Part shown: positions 1 to 11,151 of the stretch, piece by piece
Position numbering within the stretch: the first letter of the stretch is position 1
How the letters are laid out: each line of letters opens with the position of its first letter
From: Furcasterigmium furcatum
Lineage: Eukaryota > Ascomycota > Sordariomycetes > Glomerellales > Plectosphaerellaceae
Direction: 5' to 3'
Length of the DNA: 64,000 bases
Assembly: GCA_001599815.1 (NCBI GenBank)
Contig: BCIA01000004.1
Span: forward strand, 4,986,082-5,050,081
Notes under the pieces: generated by a model
Told to the model about the DNA's origin: nothing
Seen by the model: the letters and a program-made list of their open reading frames with translations, nothing else
Database searches by the model: none
Translations under genes and position numbers: made by a program

Positions 1-2627
1 CCTTGGTCGGTCAGGAACACCTCCTGAAGTTCAGCTTTGAGAGGAGAAGCAAGATGCGGAGGGTGATTATCGACATACCCGCTGGTCTCCCGTCGGCGCT
101 GCACACTGCAGAGATGTCGCCCGCCTGGAGCATCCTCCTCGACGGTCTTCGCACTTTGGGCATGTCCGCGGGAACCGTCAAACTAGGCACCCCGCGACAT
201 GTTACCGTCACCGTCGAACCCGATCGCGTTCTTGGAATACGTGTTGGAGGATTTGCCCTGGAGAGTGAGAGTCACGGTGGACACGAATGGTGGAGAGGAG
301 CGGGCTCAGAGGATCGAGAGGATCATGCCTGGACGCTGCCACTTTGAGACGACCGCTGCGGTTGACGATCTGTTCGACCGACAGAAGCATTTCTGCCGCC
401 GCCCAATTCTCTCTCCAGGGTCATATGTAGCCTTGACAGATTTAGACGCTACGACGAGCTGGACGGCCGTGAGCAATGGTTCCGGTAGATGTTACTATGA
501 GCAGCGTGGATAAGGTCAATCGATGAATTGATCCCAATCTGTCCGAGTGATGTCGTGATTCATGCTGAAGATATCGGGTCAAGTTGAAAGGCCCCCGAAG
601 GTGTGATGGTCCATATTGGACACAATTCTGGCCGCAGCACAACTCCCACGGCCTGAATGCATCCTCGACGTTGATGCCGTCCCACGGCACGCGACACAAC
701 TCGGACCCGATGGATCGTCGTCGTTTGATACCGAGCCAAGACAGGGACCAGCTCGCCGACCCGCCGCCGCGCCGGAGACGACAAATTGGGCCGGGTCGAG
801 GCCCGGTCCGTCGCAGGCTGTCCTGGTAAAATCTCTGCCAAAATCGGGTCGGCCAGCAAGAAAGGTCGGTGTCGAGGTGCAAGTGCCGTCAAATCCAGGC
901 GCGGAGGAGGAAATCGAAAATGGTGACAGGGGTACGTACTTTTTCGGTGGGTCCCCACCCGGCGCCCAATTTTGCGGCTCAATTTTCGGGGTCCCCAATT
1001 CTCATTGGCCGAGAGCCTGACTGATCCTGGGCGTCCCAATCGGGGATAGCGCGTTACCAGAGTCCTATAAAGATCTGGCCGCCCGGCCTTCCTTTCGACT
1101 TTTTCTTCTTTTTTTCTTCATGTCGACAATACTTCAGTAAGCCACCCCCTACCAGGAGCAATCCCGAGCACAGCACCGGCAGTATTCCCTGCGATGCCTG
1201 CACTCGGGAATTGCCTCTTGCTATCATTTCTCTCCCCCGACTAGTTACTAACTTTGCACCTCCAGGAGAATCATTTCTATAGTATTCGACCTACTCTGGG
1301 TTCTCCAAAAGAGCCACAGATCCCACCCTGGTTGATGAGCGATATCCTCGGCACCCTAGAGTGAATGGTTTTGGTTGCCCTCGCACTGCCTGCAAAGGTG
1401 GCGGCGCTGTTCTGCAGTGCTGTATAGAGGGCGTTTGATGATCTCGTCCCCGGTTCGCGGTCTTGCCTTTGGGCGCGCGGGCGGGGTGGGTGCTGATGGA
1501 CGTCTGACAGGCGTACATTTTTCTTTTTCATTGTGTGCTGGGCTTGCCCTGGTCGCGAAGAAGAAGCTGGTGGTGATGGTGGTGAAACTACGATGCCATC
1601 GGGCACCTCAGCCTCGTTTGTTCGTGCTGTCCCAGCAAATCTTTTCTGGACACCGAGGAGATGCATCACGGCTGCACTAAAATTTTCACGCGTGGGACTG
1701 ACTCGCATCTGCGGTGTGGGGGACATTTCCCTGACTCCGGGGAGAACCCAAGGCTGTCGCCGAGTGCCTGGCCCTGCTTCGAGATCTGCGAGACGTCCGT
1801 CCAGTGCTTATCGGGAGCCGCGCGGCGTGCCTCCTGTCATCTTGTAGCACTCGGAAAATCACCCTGATTCTCCGTTTCCACTGACGGTTCAAGACGGTGG
1901 TGACCGTCCGCGATGATGGCTGCTGCCCTCGAAACTACCTTAATTAGGGTTCCTGACTAGCAACGCCGGGCACCCAGGTCCGGCACCTCGCCGTCGCGAC
2001 CCTTTGTCGCATGCGGTGGGGGATGCTAACGTTGTTTGGACTTGAAGCTGCTGGGCGGATATCGGGGACAACCCCGCCAGCGGGTGACGTCGTGTGATCG
2101 CAAGCTTATCATTTCGAGATCCAGCACGTACACCAAAATGACGACACGGGAAAGTAGACCGATGAAGTTCCTCCGACAGGCGTCCCTTCGTGCCCTTCCT
2201 TCCACGGAATTCCACGTGGCGGGACGGCGACAGAGACGCGGCGGCAAGGAGGATCATCCGTTGGGCGGTTACAGAGGACCAAAGCAGGAAAGCCGCAGAT
2301 CAGGAGTTCCTTGGCATCATCACCAAGCTTTGGGTCCCGTACAGTGTCGCGCTCACTGTCCTGGCAGGCGACGCACAGCCCGCTGTGGGGGACCTCCTTG
2401 GGCCGGCCGCCCACTCAAACGGGCACTGAAGGACAGCGGTGCGGGGAGGCCCAGTGTACTTCCTTTAGAGGTGCCCCTCGCCGGGCTCCCCCGCGCCCAG
2501 CACCAACACGACCCGACTTCAGCGACTCTAGTAACCTCCGTTCGAACTCTGGCTCCGGCCGTTCTCTTTCTCTCTCACATCACCAACCCCGCCGCCACGC
2601 TTCGCCCGGCAACAACTTCTCCATTGA
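1..2627. other. Gene-poor left end
   Basis: No gene could be supported here. Positions 54-347 (+) and about 183-310 (-) carry short overlapping open frames. The minus frame has strong G/C third-position bias and ends at a TAG at 183-185, so it could be the last exon of a minus-strand gene, but no upstream exon could be joined to it. A core promoter with CCAAT boxes, a TATA box, a CT-rich leader and an ATG lies at about 1000-1140 and is listed separately. Positions 1340-2540 show nothing recognisable. The stretch 2540-2627 is CT-rich and is probably the leader of the transcription factor gene that starts at 2628. Confidence 0.5.
1066..1265 (+). promoter_or_regulatory. Orphan core promoter and intron-bearing start
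   Basis: TATAAA lies at 1066-1071, with CCAAT-type boxes before it (CCAATC near 1036 and a reverse copy near 1008). A CT-rich tract covers 1085-1118 and an ATG follows at 1120. After only 17 coding bases a good donor (GTAAGC at 1137) appears, and 1245-1252 reads TTACTAAC, a textbook branch site, followed by CAG at 1263-1265. The spliced frame stops at 1333-1335, giving a peptide of about 28 residues with a short hydrophobic stretch. This may be the start of a decayed gene, a non-coding transcript or a very small protein. The motifs are seen; the function is unknown. Confidence 0.35.
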
Positions 2628-5059
2628 ATGAGGAACCTTAAGAAAAGCGCCTTCTCGTGTGAACCATGCCGTCGACGCAAGGTCAAGTGCGGCGGCGAGC
2701 AGCCGACCTGCAACAGATGCGCCGCCCGCCTTGACGAGTGCGTTTACAAGCTGTCAGTGATTCATTCCTTAAGACGGACGGACGACGCGGAGGAGGCATA
2801 CGGACAGACGTCCATCTGTCATGCCACCCACCCCATCGTGACCCGACACGACGTCCCCCTTTCTCCCCTCTGCTAACACTCCCCGAGGAACCCAACCCTA
2901 TCATACACTGCCCGCCTGGAGAAGCGCGTCAAAGAGCTCGAGGCACAGCTCGCCGTCGCCAACTCCGCCAGCCCGGCAGGTCCCTCGTCGGCGACAGAGG
3001 CATACGAGTCGTCCCCCTCGCCCTCCCGCAGTGACTCGGCCACACCCGACACCCTGCCCCTGGATCCCGGCTACGAAGACTTTGTCTGCGAGAGCTTCAA
3101 GGGCCTCAAGGTCGACGACAACGGCAGCATCACCTACCATGGCACCACCAGCTTTTTCCAGCTGCCCGACGACCGCCGCCCCGGCTTCAGGGGCCTGGCC
3201 TCCTCCTCCAAGCAGGCCACCCAGAGGAGAGAGAGGCTCGTTGCGAACGCCTGGCAGCAGCGTGCCCTCGAGAACCTCTCCGATATTCCCGTCAGTCACC
3301 TCACCCCGAAGGGCCCCGTGGCATTACTAATCCCTTGCAGGAGCCCTTCCAGTACCTCCTGAACCTCCACTGGTCTTGGATCCAGCCCATGTTCAACTTC
3401 ATCTATAGGCCTGCCTTCACCCGTAAGCTATCACTCTCTTGACTTGCCCCCAGCCCCGCAGTTGTCTGATCCTCCCCAGGTGACCTGCAGACCCTGGGCC
3501 CCTACTACTCGCACACCCTGATGAACGCCGTCCTCTCGCACTCCATCCGCTGGGGACGAAGTGATCCCACCACGAAGAAGCTGCTTGATGACAACTACGA
3601 GGGCGGTGCCCTCTTCGGCAAGCATGCCCGTAGCATGCTCTTCGACGAGCTGAGCCACGGCGCCTACTCCATCCCGACCGTCCAGACCCTGCTCCTCCTC
3701 TCCGCCCAGGAGTGCGCCGTCGGTAACAGCGCCCAGGCCTGGACCTACAGCGGCCTGGCCTTCCGCATCATCGACCATCTCGGCATCTGCGTCGACGGCC
3801 AGCGCTACCCCGGCTCCGTCAAGCTCTCGGAGGAGGACATTGAGATCCGCCACCGCGTCTTCTGGAGCTGCTACTTCTGGGACAAGATGATCAGCCTGTA
3901 CCTCGGGCGCACCCCCTCGCTGCAGCACTCGTCGGTTTCGCCGCCCCAGGCCATGTGTAAGTCCGAGTTGGATTCGCCCCTGCTCCCCGCTGACCGCCCC
4001 AGTCGACGACTCCTCCGAGTCTGAATCTTGGACCCCCTTCGGCGTGAACCCCGACGGCGGCTGGAAGTACCCGCCCTCGCCGTCCCACTCAGTCAGCTGC
4101 TTCATGAACATGTGCCAACTGTCCATAATCTTCAACGAGATACTCGTCCACATGTACGACCCCGTCCGCCCCAACAGCCAGGCCGAGATGCAGGAGTGCC
4201 TCCTCGAGCAGGAGGTCGCCCTGCGGCACTGGTGGGAAGAACTTCCTCACCATTTGAGGATTGACCCCGTGGCGCTCCCTTCCTTGGCGCCGCCAGCACA
4301 CATCGTCACGCTGAAGTGAGTCTCCCTCATATCCTCCCGGTGACCACCCGCTAACGCCCGCCAGCGCTCTGTACCACACGTTTAAGATACTCCTCTACCG
4401 TCCCATGCTCTCGCGAAGGAGCAGAAACGACGACGAGGATATCGAACGGGGGCAGACGTATCTTGTAGAGTGCGTCACGGGGGCCACTACGATTCTAGCA
4501 ACATTCGACCTCTTCTGCCGCTCGTTCGGCATGGGCCAGTGCGACCTCTCGCTGTCGTACGCCGTCTATATCGCGGCCTCCATCTTCCTGCTCCAGGTGC
4601 AGTCCAACGTCGAGGACGCGCAGGCCCTGCGCCGCCTGGAGTACTGTGTCCGGAATCTGGCGCAGATCAAGCAGATCAACCCAGGTGAGTTTCCCGGCTG
4701 GTGGAGGTTTCTATTCCGGGGCGTCAACTGACCTTTCTGCAGTCATCAGCAGCGCCCTGCAGCTCATCGTCAAGGAAGTCGCCAGCCTCGGCATCGACCT
4801 CGAGACGCTCGGCCTGCCCCAGCCGGTCCCGACACCGCCCATGTCGACGTTTGGGATCCCGTCGGCGGCCACGCTCAGCATGCCCTCCTCGCCGGGCCCG
4901 TCTGATCCCAACATGGCCAGATCCCCTCACAACATCCACCACCTTCCCCTGTCGGAGACCCCCGGCCCGGAGGCGTTCGCCTTTGACCCGGAGGTCTTTC
5001 AGACGATGTCGTCCCTCGAACCCCTGAGCATCCGCATGGGGGCCATCAACCAAGAATGA
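2628..5059 (+). CDS. Zn2Cys6 fungal-specific transcription factor
   Basis: Nuclear DNA-binding regulator of about 678 residues. Spliced exons are 2628-2752, 2888-3290, 3341-3422, 3480-3956, 4003-4315, 4365-4684 and 4743-5059; all phases agree. Intron 1 ends in GAG but has CTAAC just upstream. The N-terminus holds a binuclear zinc cluster (CEPCRRRKVKC, then C-x6-C-x2-C-x6-C), followed by a basic linker and a short coiled coil (LEKRVKELEAQL) typical of dimerising family members. The middle is a fungal transcription-factor homology region, with FNFIYRPAF and a conserved RHRVFWSCYFWDK block. The C-terminus is Ser/Pro-rich. The middle region resembles NirA/Nit-4-like regulators, but target genes cannot be read from sequence. 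Its nearest neighbour, the amidohydrolase, is convergent, so co-regulation is not implied. Confidence 0.92.
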
Positions 5060-5686
5060 TCCCCGCGCGGTTGGGGTTCGGGGGGCGTCAAATGACTGTT
5101 TGTATACATTCGCCAGGTATCAAGGAGGATACGCCCCTTCCCAGATGTCGTCGTCGTCCTAGATGGACGGATGCGCTGGGATGTACTGTCTCTACCGTCA
5201 GCTGCATGCTTTTCCGGAAGCAACACAGAATACAGACTTGTTTTCATTGATGATGATAAAGTGACCTGACCGGTTTTACGGTGATGTTGGCGGAGGCCGA
5301 TTTATATAAATATCACGGGTCGGATGATGCCCGAAGCGACTACGGGGGTTTCCCTAGGTGATTCTCGGTATTCTCGGAAACTCTGCGACTGATGCCATTG
5401 ATGGTTTCGAGTGGCCTGACTTGCTGGCCTCATATCCCCACATGCCCCTATACGGGATTCCCTGCTCGGTCTGTTTCCGGCGCCAAGCCGTGCGCCGGGC
5501 GGGTGATGTTTCTCGCAATGTGGACTCGTGGTTTCGGGCATGATCCGAACGTCGTACGCGAAAGCGTGGTATTCTACATATCACAGCTGATATCTACTAC
5601 TACTATCACCACAGCCACCATTTCGTAGCAGCAGCTCGAGCACCTCTCCACCTCGGATGCCCGGGGCCCCGCCGATATAATCAACC
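5060..5686. other. Convergent intergenic region
   Basis: This is the shared 3' flank of the transcription factor (+) and the amidohydrolase (-). It is moderately AT-rich in places (5230-5320), as expected for polyadenylation regions. No gene or clear repeat was seen. Confidence 0.6.
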
Positions 5687-6784
5687 TCACCTCTTCTGGT
5701 GATCCCCCCAAAGGTCCTCGGCAGTCCCCCTGAACAGCGCGTCGACGAGCTCCTCGTCCTCCCCACACCACTCGAGTACCCTCTCCATCCACGGGCGGAT
5801 ATCGACCCCGTCATACCGCGTGTGCGGCCAGTCCGTCGCGAAGACCACCCGGTCCCTCCCCCGCAGCCGCAGCACCTCCCGCATCAGCGGCTCCAGGTCC
5901 GCGTGGTCCGGACGCCTGCTCAGCCGGTACGGCGCGGAGAGCTTGACAAACGTGCTGCCCCGCTCGAGCAGCCTCGCGAGCGCCGCGAAGCCGGGGACGG
6001 CGTACGGGTCGGGGGCGTCGGCGCCGGCGGGCAGGGACGGGTTGCCGAGGTGGTCGATGACGATGCGGACGCCGAGGGCGGGGACGAGGGGCTCGAGGAG
6101 GGGGATGGTGGCCATGGGGAGGTAGAGCTGGATGGCCCAGCCGAGGGGCCGGCAGGTCTCTGCGGTCTTGGAGAGGACGGCGCGCAGGTCGGCGGCGGTG
6201 GGGACCTTGCCTATGGAGGAGAGGTTGATTCTCACGGCGCGGACGCCGAGGTCGTGCCAGGCCTGGAGGACGGAGGGCGCGGGGGGGCTGTCGGGGTCGA
6301 TTGTGACGACGCCGCGGGCGCGGGACGGGCCGAGGCGGCGGAGGGTGTCGAGGATGAGGGTGTTGTCGTCGGCGTAGATGGAGGGCTGCACGAGGACGAT
6401 GTTGGCGATGCCGAGGGCGGACTCGAAGGTGAGGGCGTCAGGGAGGGTGTGGGTTGAGGGCGTGTAAGTGGCGGAGGGGGCGAGGGGGTACTGGGCCGGG
6501 TCGACGAGGTGCATGTGGGAGTCCCAGGCGCCCGGGGGGATGCGGTGGGCGTGAGGCCATCTTGGGAAGGATGAGGAGGAGGAGTAGCGCAGGGGGCTTG
6601 GGGTGGGATTTTCGGAGTGGCGGTGGTGTGGTTGCGGTCGTCTAGTAGTTGATACTGGACGACGCCATCGTGGGGGATGAGCCGGAAGGGATGATATGAG
6701 CCGCGGGTGGCCCTGTGCCGGGCATAATGACCGGAAAGACGGCACGCAGCGCCCTGATGCTGTGCTGAGTTTCCAGCAATTCAT
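5687..6784 (-). CDS. Amidohydrolase (LigI/dicarboxylate lactonase-like)
   Basis: Single-exon metal-dependent hydrolase of 365 residues in the amidohydrolase-2 superfamily. The TIM-barrel starts with the metal-binding DSHMH motif (His90, His92). It continues through VVTIDPD and IVIDHLGNPSL to a C-terminal FATDWPHTRYDG, the pattern of 2-pyrone-4,6-dicarboxylate lactonase (LigI) relatives that open lactone rings in aromatic catabolism. The substrate here is unknown. The first ~80 residues lie outside the barrel and are rich in Arg, Ser, Pro and His with almost no acidic residues, which looks like a mitochondrial presequence. The start is the first in-frame ATG, and a TATAA-like element sits at about 6836-6843 on the minus strand. 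Alternatively the leader could be partly untranslated, with a later start. Confidence 0.85.
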   Translation of the reverse strand: MNCWKLSTASGRCVPSFRSLCPAQGHPRLISSLPAHPPRWRRPVSTTRRPQPHHRHSENPTPSPLRYSSSSSFPRWPHAHRIPPGAWDSHMHLVDPAQYPLAPSATYTPSTHTLPDALTFESALGIANIVLVQPSIYADDNTLILDTLRRLGPSRARGVVTIDPDSPPAPSVLQAWHDLGVRAVRINLSSIGKVPTAADLRAVLSKTAETCRPLGWAIQLYLPMATIPLLEPLVPALGVRIVIDHLGNPSLPAGADAPDPYAVPGFAALARLLERGSTFVKLSAPYRLSRRPDHADLEPLMREVLRLRGRDRVVFATDWPHTRYDGVDIRPWMERVLEWCGEDEELVDALFRGTAEDLWGDHQKR

Positions 6785-8217
6785 ATTGGCGATGTTGAGT
6801 GAGTGGTGAATGTTGTTGAGTCTCTTGGGACTCTTGTATTATAAGTCGACGACTCTGGCGTATTCACTTCGACTCTCAGTCCGAGCACATCGTAACTCCG
6901 ACTTCCCCTGTCCACTGGAGGCGACCAGCTGCCGGCAACTGTCATTGTCCCCCAGCGAGCCCCAGCACAGTGCGCAGCCTGAGCCCCCCCTTGGACGGAA
7001 CTTGACCGAATCCGCAAGCCGAGATGAAAACCGTCATTGGCCCCACAAATGGTCAGCTCTCGGTCAAAGTCCGAAATCCGTTTGAGAGTGGTGAGAGGCT
7101 CGTCCGGGTGTCGGTTTGCGTGTTGCTTTTTTGCGCTTTTTATAGCTCCCGACTGAGCGTACGAGGTTTCATTCCGCGACCCCAATCCAATACCCGCCTG
7201 GGGTCCAGAGGTGTGTCATGCACAGGCGCGAGTCTGGACTCTTCCGTGTTCCTGGCGCCGGCTGCCCGTGGGGGCGCGGGAGGACGGGATGGGTGAGCTT
7301 CTTTGGCGGACCTGGGGACTGATGGGCTAGGGCCGAGCATGTTGATGAGGCTCTTTTGACGACTCGGACGCTAGAGGGAGACGAGGATCTGTGAGAGTGT
7401 GGCCAGACCTGCACATGGGAGTTGATGTTGGTGGTGGAGTTGTGAGTGATATCGGACAGTAAGAGAAGCCAAACGGAGCTGGATGAGAGACCCTACGAGA
7501 AGCAGCGAAACCACTCTTTCGAGTTCCAGCAAAGATCTTCAGATCACGACTCGAGTTTGCCTTGGGTTTTCTGAGCCTGAAATCGAGAGATATCTGCAGG
7601 AGACTCGGGTCTCAACTCGATATAGCATCGTGCCACCCGGTACCCGGCTTACCTCCCAAAGCACCTCCAGACTTACAACCCTGACAAGAAGGCGTTTTCT
7701 AGTAAGAGACTGCGCAACCAATAGCACCATCAACGACGCAAAGCCATCAACAGGCTTGTCTTTCTGGCCTTCTGTCTCGGACGTCGATGAGCTTCAGCCC
7801 TACCGGCCTTGGCGGAATCGGATCCCTGCACTCTACAAACAGCGCCAGTCTCGCAACCTCCTTTACTAATCAGAGACCAGGCAACCGCTCACCTACCTCG
7901 TGATTCTGATGCCTCTCTCTGCCCACGGCGAGTTCAAATAACTCGCCCCAATTTGTCACATGAGGTAACTAGAGTCTGTTCGCGACCACATCGGGCGGGA
8001 CACGATGACACGCAGAACCACAGTCTTGGCTGGTCGGTCCAGATGGTGGGATTCAGAGACACCTTGCTTTCAGAGAGGGATTTGCCATGCAACGTCAAGA
8101 CACCACCGCGCTCGGATATGTGTTTTCATGGGCCGAATGATTGATTACTATAAAAACGAAATACTCTGCCGCTGTGTTGTCCAATGTCCGTCCTCCGGTT
8201 ATGATACGACCTCATCC
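6785..8217. other. Intergenic region
   Basis: The first part is the upstream region of the amidohydrolase (-) and the last part is the 3' flank of the small gene ending at 8218. A 129-residue open frame at 7483-7869 (+) has no recognisable features and mixed codon use, so it is not called. A short hairpin (GAGAC-TCGG-GTCTC) lies near 7600. Nothing else stands out. Confidence 0.5.
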
Positions 8218-8714
8218 CTATTTGGCGCGGGTCTTTTGGTAGGTCTTCGTCTCGGTCTCAGGCGGCGCTTCATTCTCGCCCCAGCCAGGGGGACCCACGA
8301 GGTTGTCCCGGTCGTCCATCTTCGGGGTGGGCTGGCTCATGGGTGTAAGCGAGCACCTCCATGAGAAGGCGAGGAGCTAGAGAAGTATCGTCAGAATGCG
8401 AATCTCTCACAGGGACACACCGCGAGCCCCTACTTACACGGTGCTTCTTGGTTTTGAGGCGCTTCAAGAGCGCCTCCTCGTCACCAATGACTTTCATGTA
8501 TTTGGGGCATCCCTTGACCCGGCAAACCTCGCCACCCGTCGAGTTGATGGGCAGCGCAAGGGCTTGTACGGGATACTCGTGGTAGGATGGGTAGCCGTAG
8601 TACAGTGTGTCTTGTAGGACTATAGTAGAGAAGCTCTGTTAGTCTGTTGTAGAGCTCTGGTTACAGGGTGGAGGGATGCAAACCTGTGCCCCAGATTTCG
8701 TCCGTGTCACTCAT
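8218..8714 (-). CDS. Small uncharacterised protein, three exons
   Basis: Not recognised. The spliced model is exon 1 8684-8714, exon 2 8438-8619 and exon 3 8218-8331, giving 108 residues. Both introns have clean GT...AG ends (GTAAGT for the second), and the reading phase is preserved across both junctions, which supports a real gene. The protein starts MSDTDEIWGT, is hydrophilic, and has a CRVKGC pair around residue 50 followed by a basic stretch (LLKRLKTKKHR). It ends in an acidic-then-basic tail. There is no signal peptide or membrane segment, so it is probably nuclear or cytosolic. The exon 3 acceptor was chosen because it alone keeps the frame open to a sensible stop. Confidence 0.6.
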
Positions 8715-9259
8715 GGTTGAAGTTGGTCAGGTGTCCCAGAATGGTGGCTGAAAGCGATGCCGGTGACGCGGCCAAGCTTGAAGATGCTTGTTTGGCCCGG
8801 GGTAGAAACGAACTGAGACCCGGGCTGACATCTTGAGGGCTATTATCTTAGGTTTAGAGGGAACCGAGTTGAGAGAGAGGGCAGCCGAGCTGCGTGGAGG
8901 TGAATAGGACTGTGTATTTCCTGCTATGGAAGACAAGGGCGATGAATACACGACCGACTCATCGAGACTGGTCATTCATGGGCTCATAATGTTACTAGGT
9001 CCAACCAATTCGGGCCCGGCGATGATGATATGTTTCTAAATGCCGATGACTTCTCAGAAAAGAGGATCTTTGATTAAGGCGCTCATAGAGTAGATCTATT
9101 CACTTTGGAGGTTGTCGTGAAGGGCCCGGAGGACCTCCAGGCCTGGATCCGGCCAAGGGCCAACAGCCGGACCCGACCCGGCTCGGGGCTGCGCCGGCCC
9201 CTTCATATTAATTTGACCAAGTGATACCAAGTGTTACCAATGAGCCTTGAGGGAGATGT
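8715..9259. other. Intergenic region with short tandem repeat
   Basis: This is the upstream region of the small gene (-) and the 3' flank of the carboxypeptidase (-). It contains a GC-rich, partly self-complementary stretch at 9120-9200. A 10-bp direct repeat follows at 9216-9244 (ACCAAGTGAT, ACCAAGTGTT, then ACCAATGAG), 16 bases from the carboxypeptidase stop codon. No gene is seen. Confidence 0.5.
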
Positions 9260-11151
9260 CTAGTTGTCACGGACGTTGTCGAGCATCCAGAGCTGACCGG
9301 CCCACTGCTCCTCGACGGTCTCCCAGATCTGCTCCGGGGGCAGGACGAAGCCACCCTCGCGGGCGGTGGCCGGGCGAAGCTCCAGAGTCCAGGAGTGGTC
9401 GGCGCCGGTGGCGCCGTGGTGGAAGTCACGGCCAGTGCCGGAAGAGCTGTCAATCAGTTAGCCATTTAGCCCTCGAGTTGGAAGTTGAAGCCCCTGATGT
9501 AGAAAGCAACGGGTGACTCCGGCCACCCGCTCCCCCCAAGGCCCCCAGGACAACTGGCAGCTAAATCACGGAATAACAACGCAACATACCTGTAAAGAAC
9601 CTCGCAGGCGGGCCCAACGGTGTAGTTCTTGCCGCTGTTCTCGAAGATGGCGCCAGCAACACCGTTGGCGACCTCCAGCATGCGGGGCAGGGTCTTGGGC
9701 AGATCCTCGGGCTCGCAGCTCCAGCCCCAGGGGGTCAGGATGAGCTGGGAGTACGAGTGCCAGTCGATGTACGAGCGGATGCCGGCAGGACGAGCGGCGA
9801 GCTCATGCGAGAGGGCCGAGACGGCGACGTTCTCGGGGGTGTCGCCGGGGCAGCGGCCCTTGAAGGTCTGGGCGCAGGGGTTCGTCGAAACGGAGCCCTC
9901 GGGGGGCTCGGCGTACCACTGGAAGTTCCAGTTGCGGTTGTTGTCGGTGCCGACGCAGGTCGTGTTGTGGCGCGGCTGGCGGTTCTTGCGCCACATACGG
10001 TCCGTGGTCTGGGTGAAGACGAAACCTGGCGACATCGTGAGCTTCAGGACGACAACGGCAACGAGATCAGAATCGGTTACGTACCGTCGGGGTTGTGGAA
10101 CGGGACGATCCACACAGAGAAATGGTCCAGGAAGCTCGTGACTTGCTCGTCCTTGGACTTGTAGCCATCGATGAGCTTCCAGGTGAGGTACTCGACAACC
10201 TGTGCGGGATGTCAGATATTGCTCATGAAGCAACCCGCAGAAGGTAAAAGTGAGAGCGTAATGAAAAAGTGTCCGCCTCCAAAAACAAGTGTCCTATAAA
10301 TAATTGCTTCTTTGGAAAGGCCTTGGGCGGCTGTGGTGCTCAGGGTTTGCATCTCATCTTCGGATTCAAACCTCACCCTCTCCCCAGCCAGGGGAATTTC
10401 TGTCACAAACCAAACCCAGAAGTTTGATGAGTAGCACCTTGCTCACAAACACTTCAACGGCCGGAAAGGGTCTCACTTCGCCCCGGCTGGTTCAACCCCT
10501 GAGCCGTGAACCCCATTCCAGCTCCCCAGCCCACCACACGAAGAAGAAAAAAAGGGGCAACGCAAAACTCACCATAGTGCTAATCCACTCTCTGGCATGA
10601 ACAGTTCCATGCCAGAGCAGCACCGGCTTCTCTTCATCATCGCCCTCGTCGCCCCAGAGGTGGAACGCATGGATGTCGCGCCCCTCGTACGACGGGCCGA
10701 GGTAGATCTTCTCCGAGTTGTCCGGGAACGAGGCGACGAGGTCGTCCCAGTACTCGAGGTGGTCCTCGTAGGCGTGGTACGTCTCGAACCAGCTGAGGTC
10801 CGGCAGGTCGCCGCGGCGGTGCAGGTCGCGGCGGTACGTCGGGGCCCGGGACTCGTCGCGGATCTGCGCGCCCAGGTCCCTCGACATGAGGCGGGCCTCG
10901 ATGCCCATGGCCTCGAAGGACCGGACCTCGTGCGCGGGGACGGCGACCTCGAGCGTGTCCCGGCTGTGCATGACCGGGTAGCCGTCGAGACGGGCCTCGA
11001 GGGCCTCGATCTCCCGCGGGTGGTTGGCCTGGACGCGGTAGACGTGGTAGCCGTCGTAGGTGATGCGGTCACCGCGGGGGGCGAGGGGGCCGAGGGGCTC
11101 GGCCGCCGCCGCGAGTGAGGCGAGGGCGAGGGTGCCGGCGAGGAACTTCAT
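9260..11151 (-). CDS. Secreted M14 metallocarboxypeptidase
   Basis: Zinc carboxypeptidase of 438 residues that trims C-terminal amino acids from extracellular peptides. Exons are 10573-11151, 10085-10199, 9590-10025 and 9260-9446. A signal peptide (MKFLAGTLALASLAAAA) is followed by an activation propeptide of about 100 residues. The mature enzyme carries HAREW (zinc ligands His185 and Glu188), the FHNPDG and RKNRQP blocks, IDWHSYSQLILTPW (third zinc His) and a C-terminal TLELRP with the catalytic Glu. This is the full carboxypeptidase A-type set, and the length fits fungal MCPA-like enzymes. Intron 1 is 373 bp, much longer than others in the window, and ends after a CTGAC branch site. A TATA box lies about 90 bp upstream. 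It stands alone, with no partner peptidase adjacent. Confidence 0.93.

Noticed and set aside
183..310. Coding-like minus-strand tail ending in a TAG at 183-185
   Set aside because: Third-position bias suggests a last exon, but a stop lies just upstream in frame and no donor exon could be joined, so it was not called as a gene.
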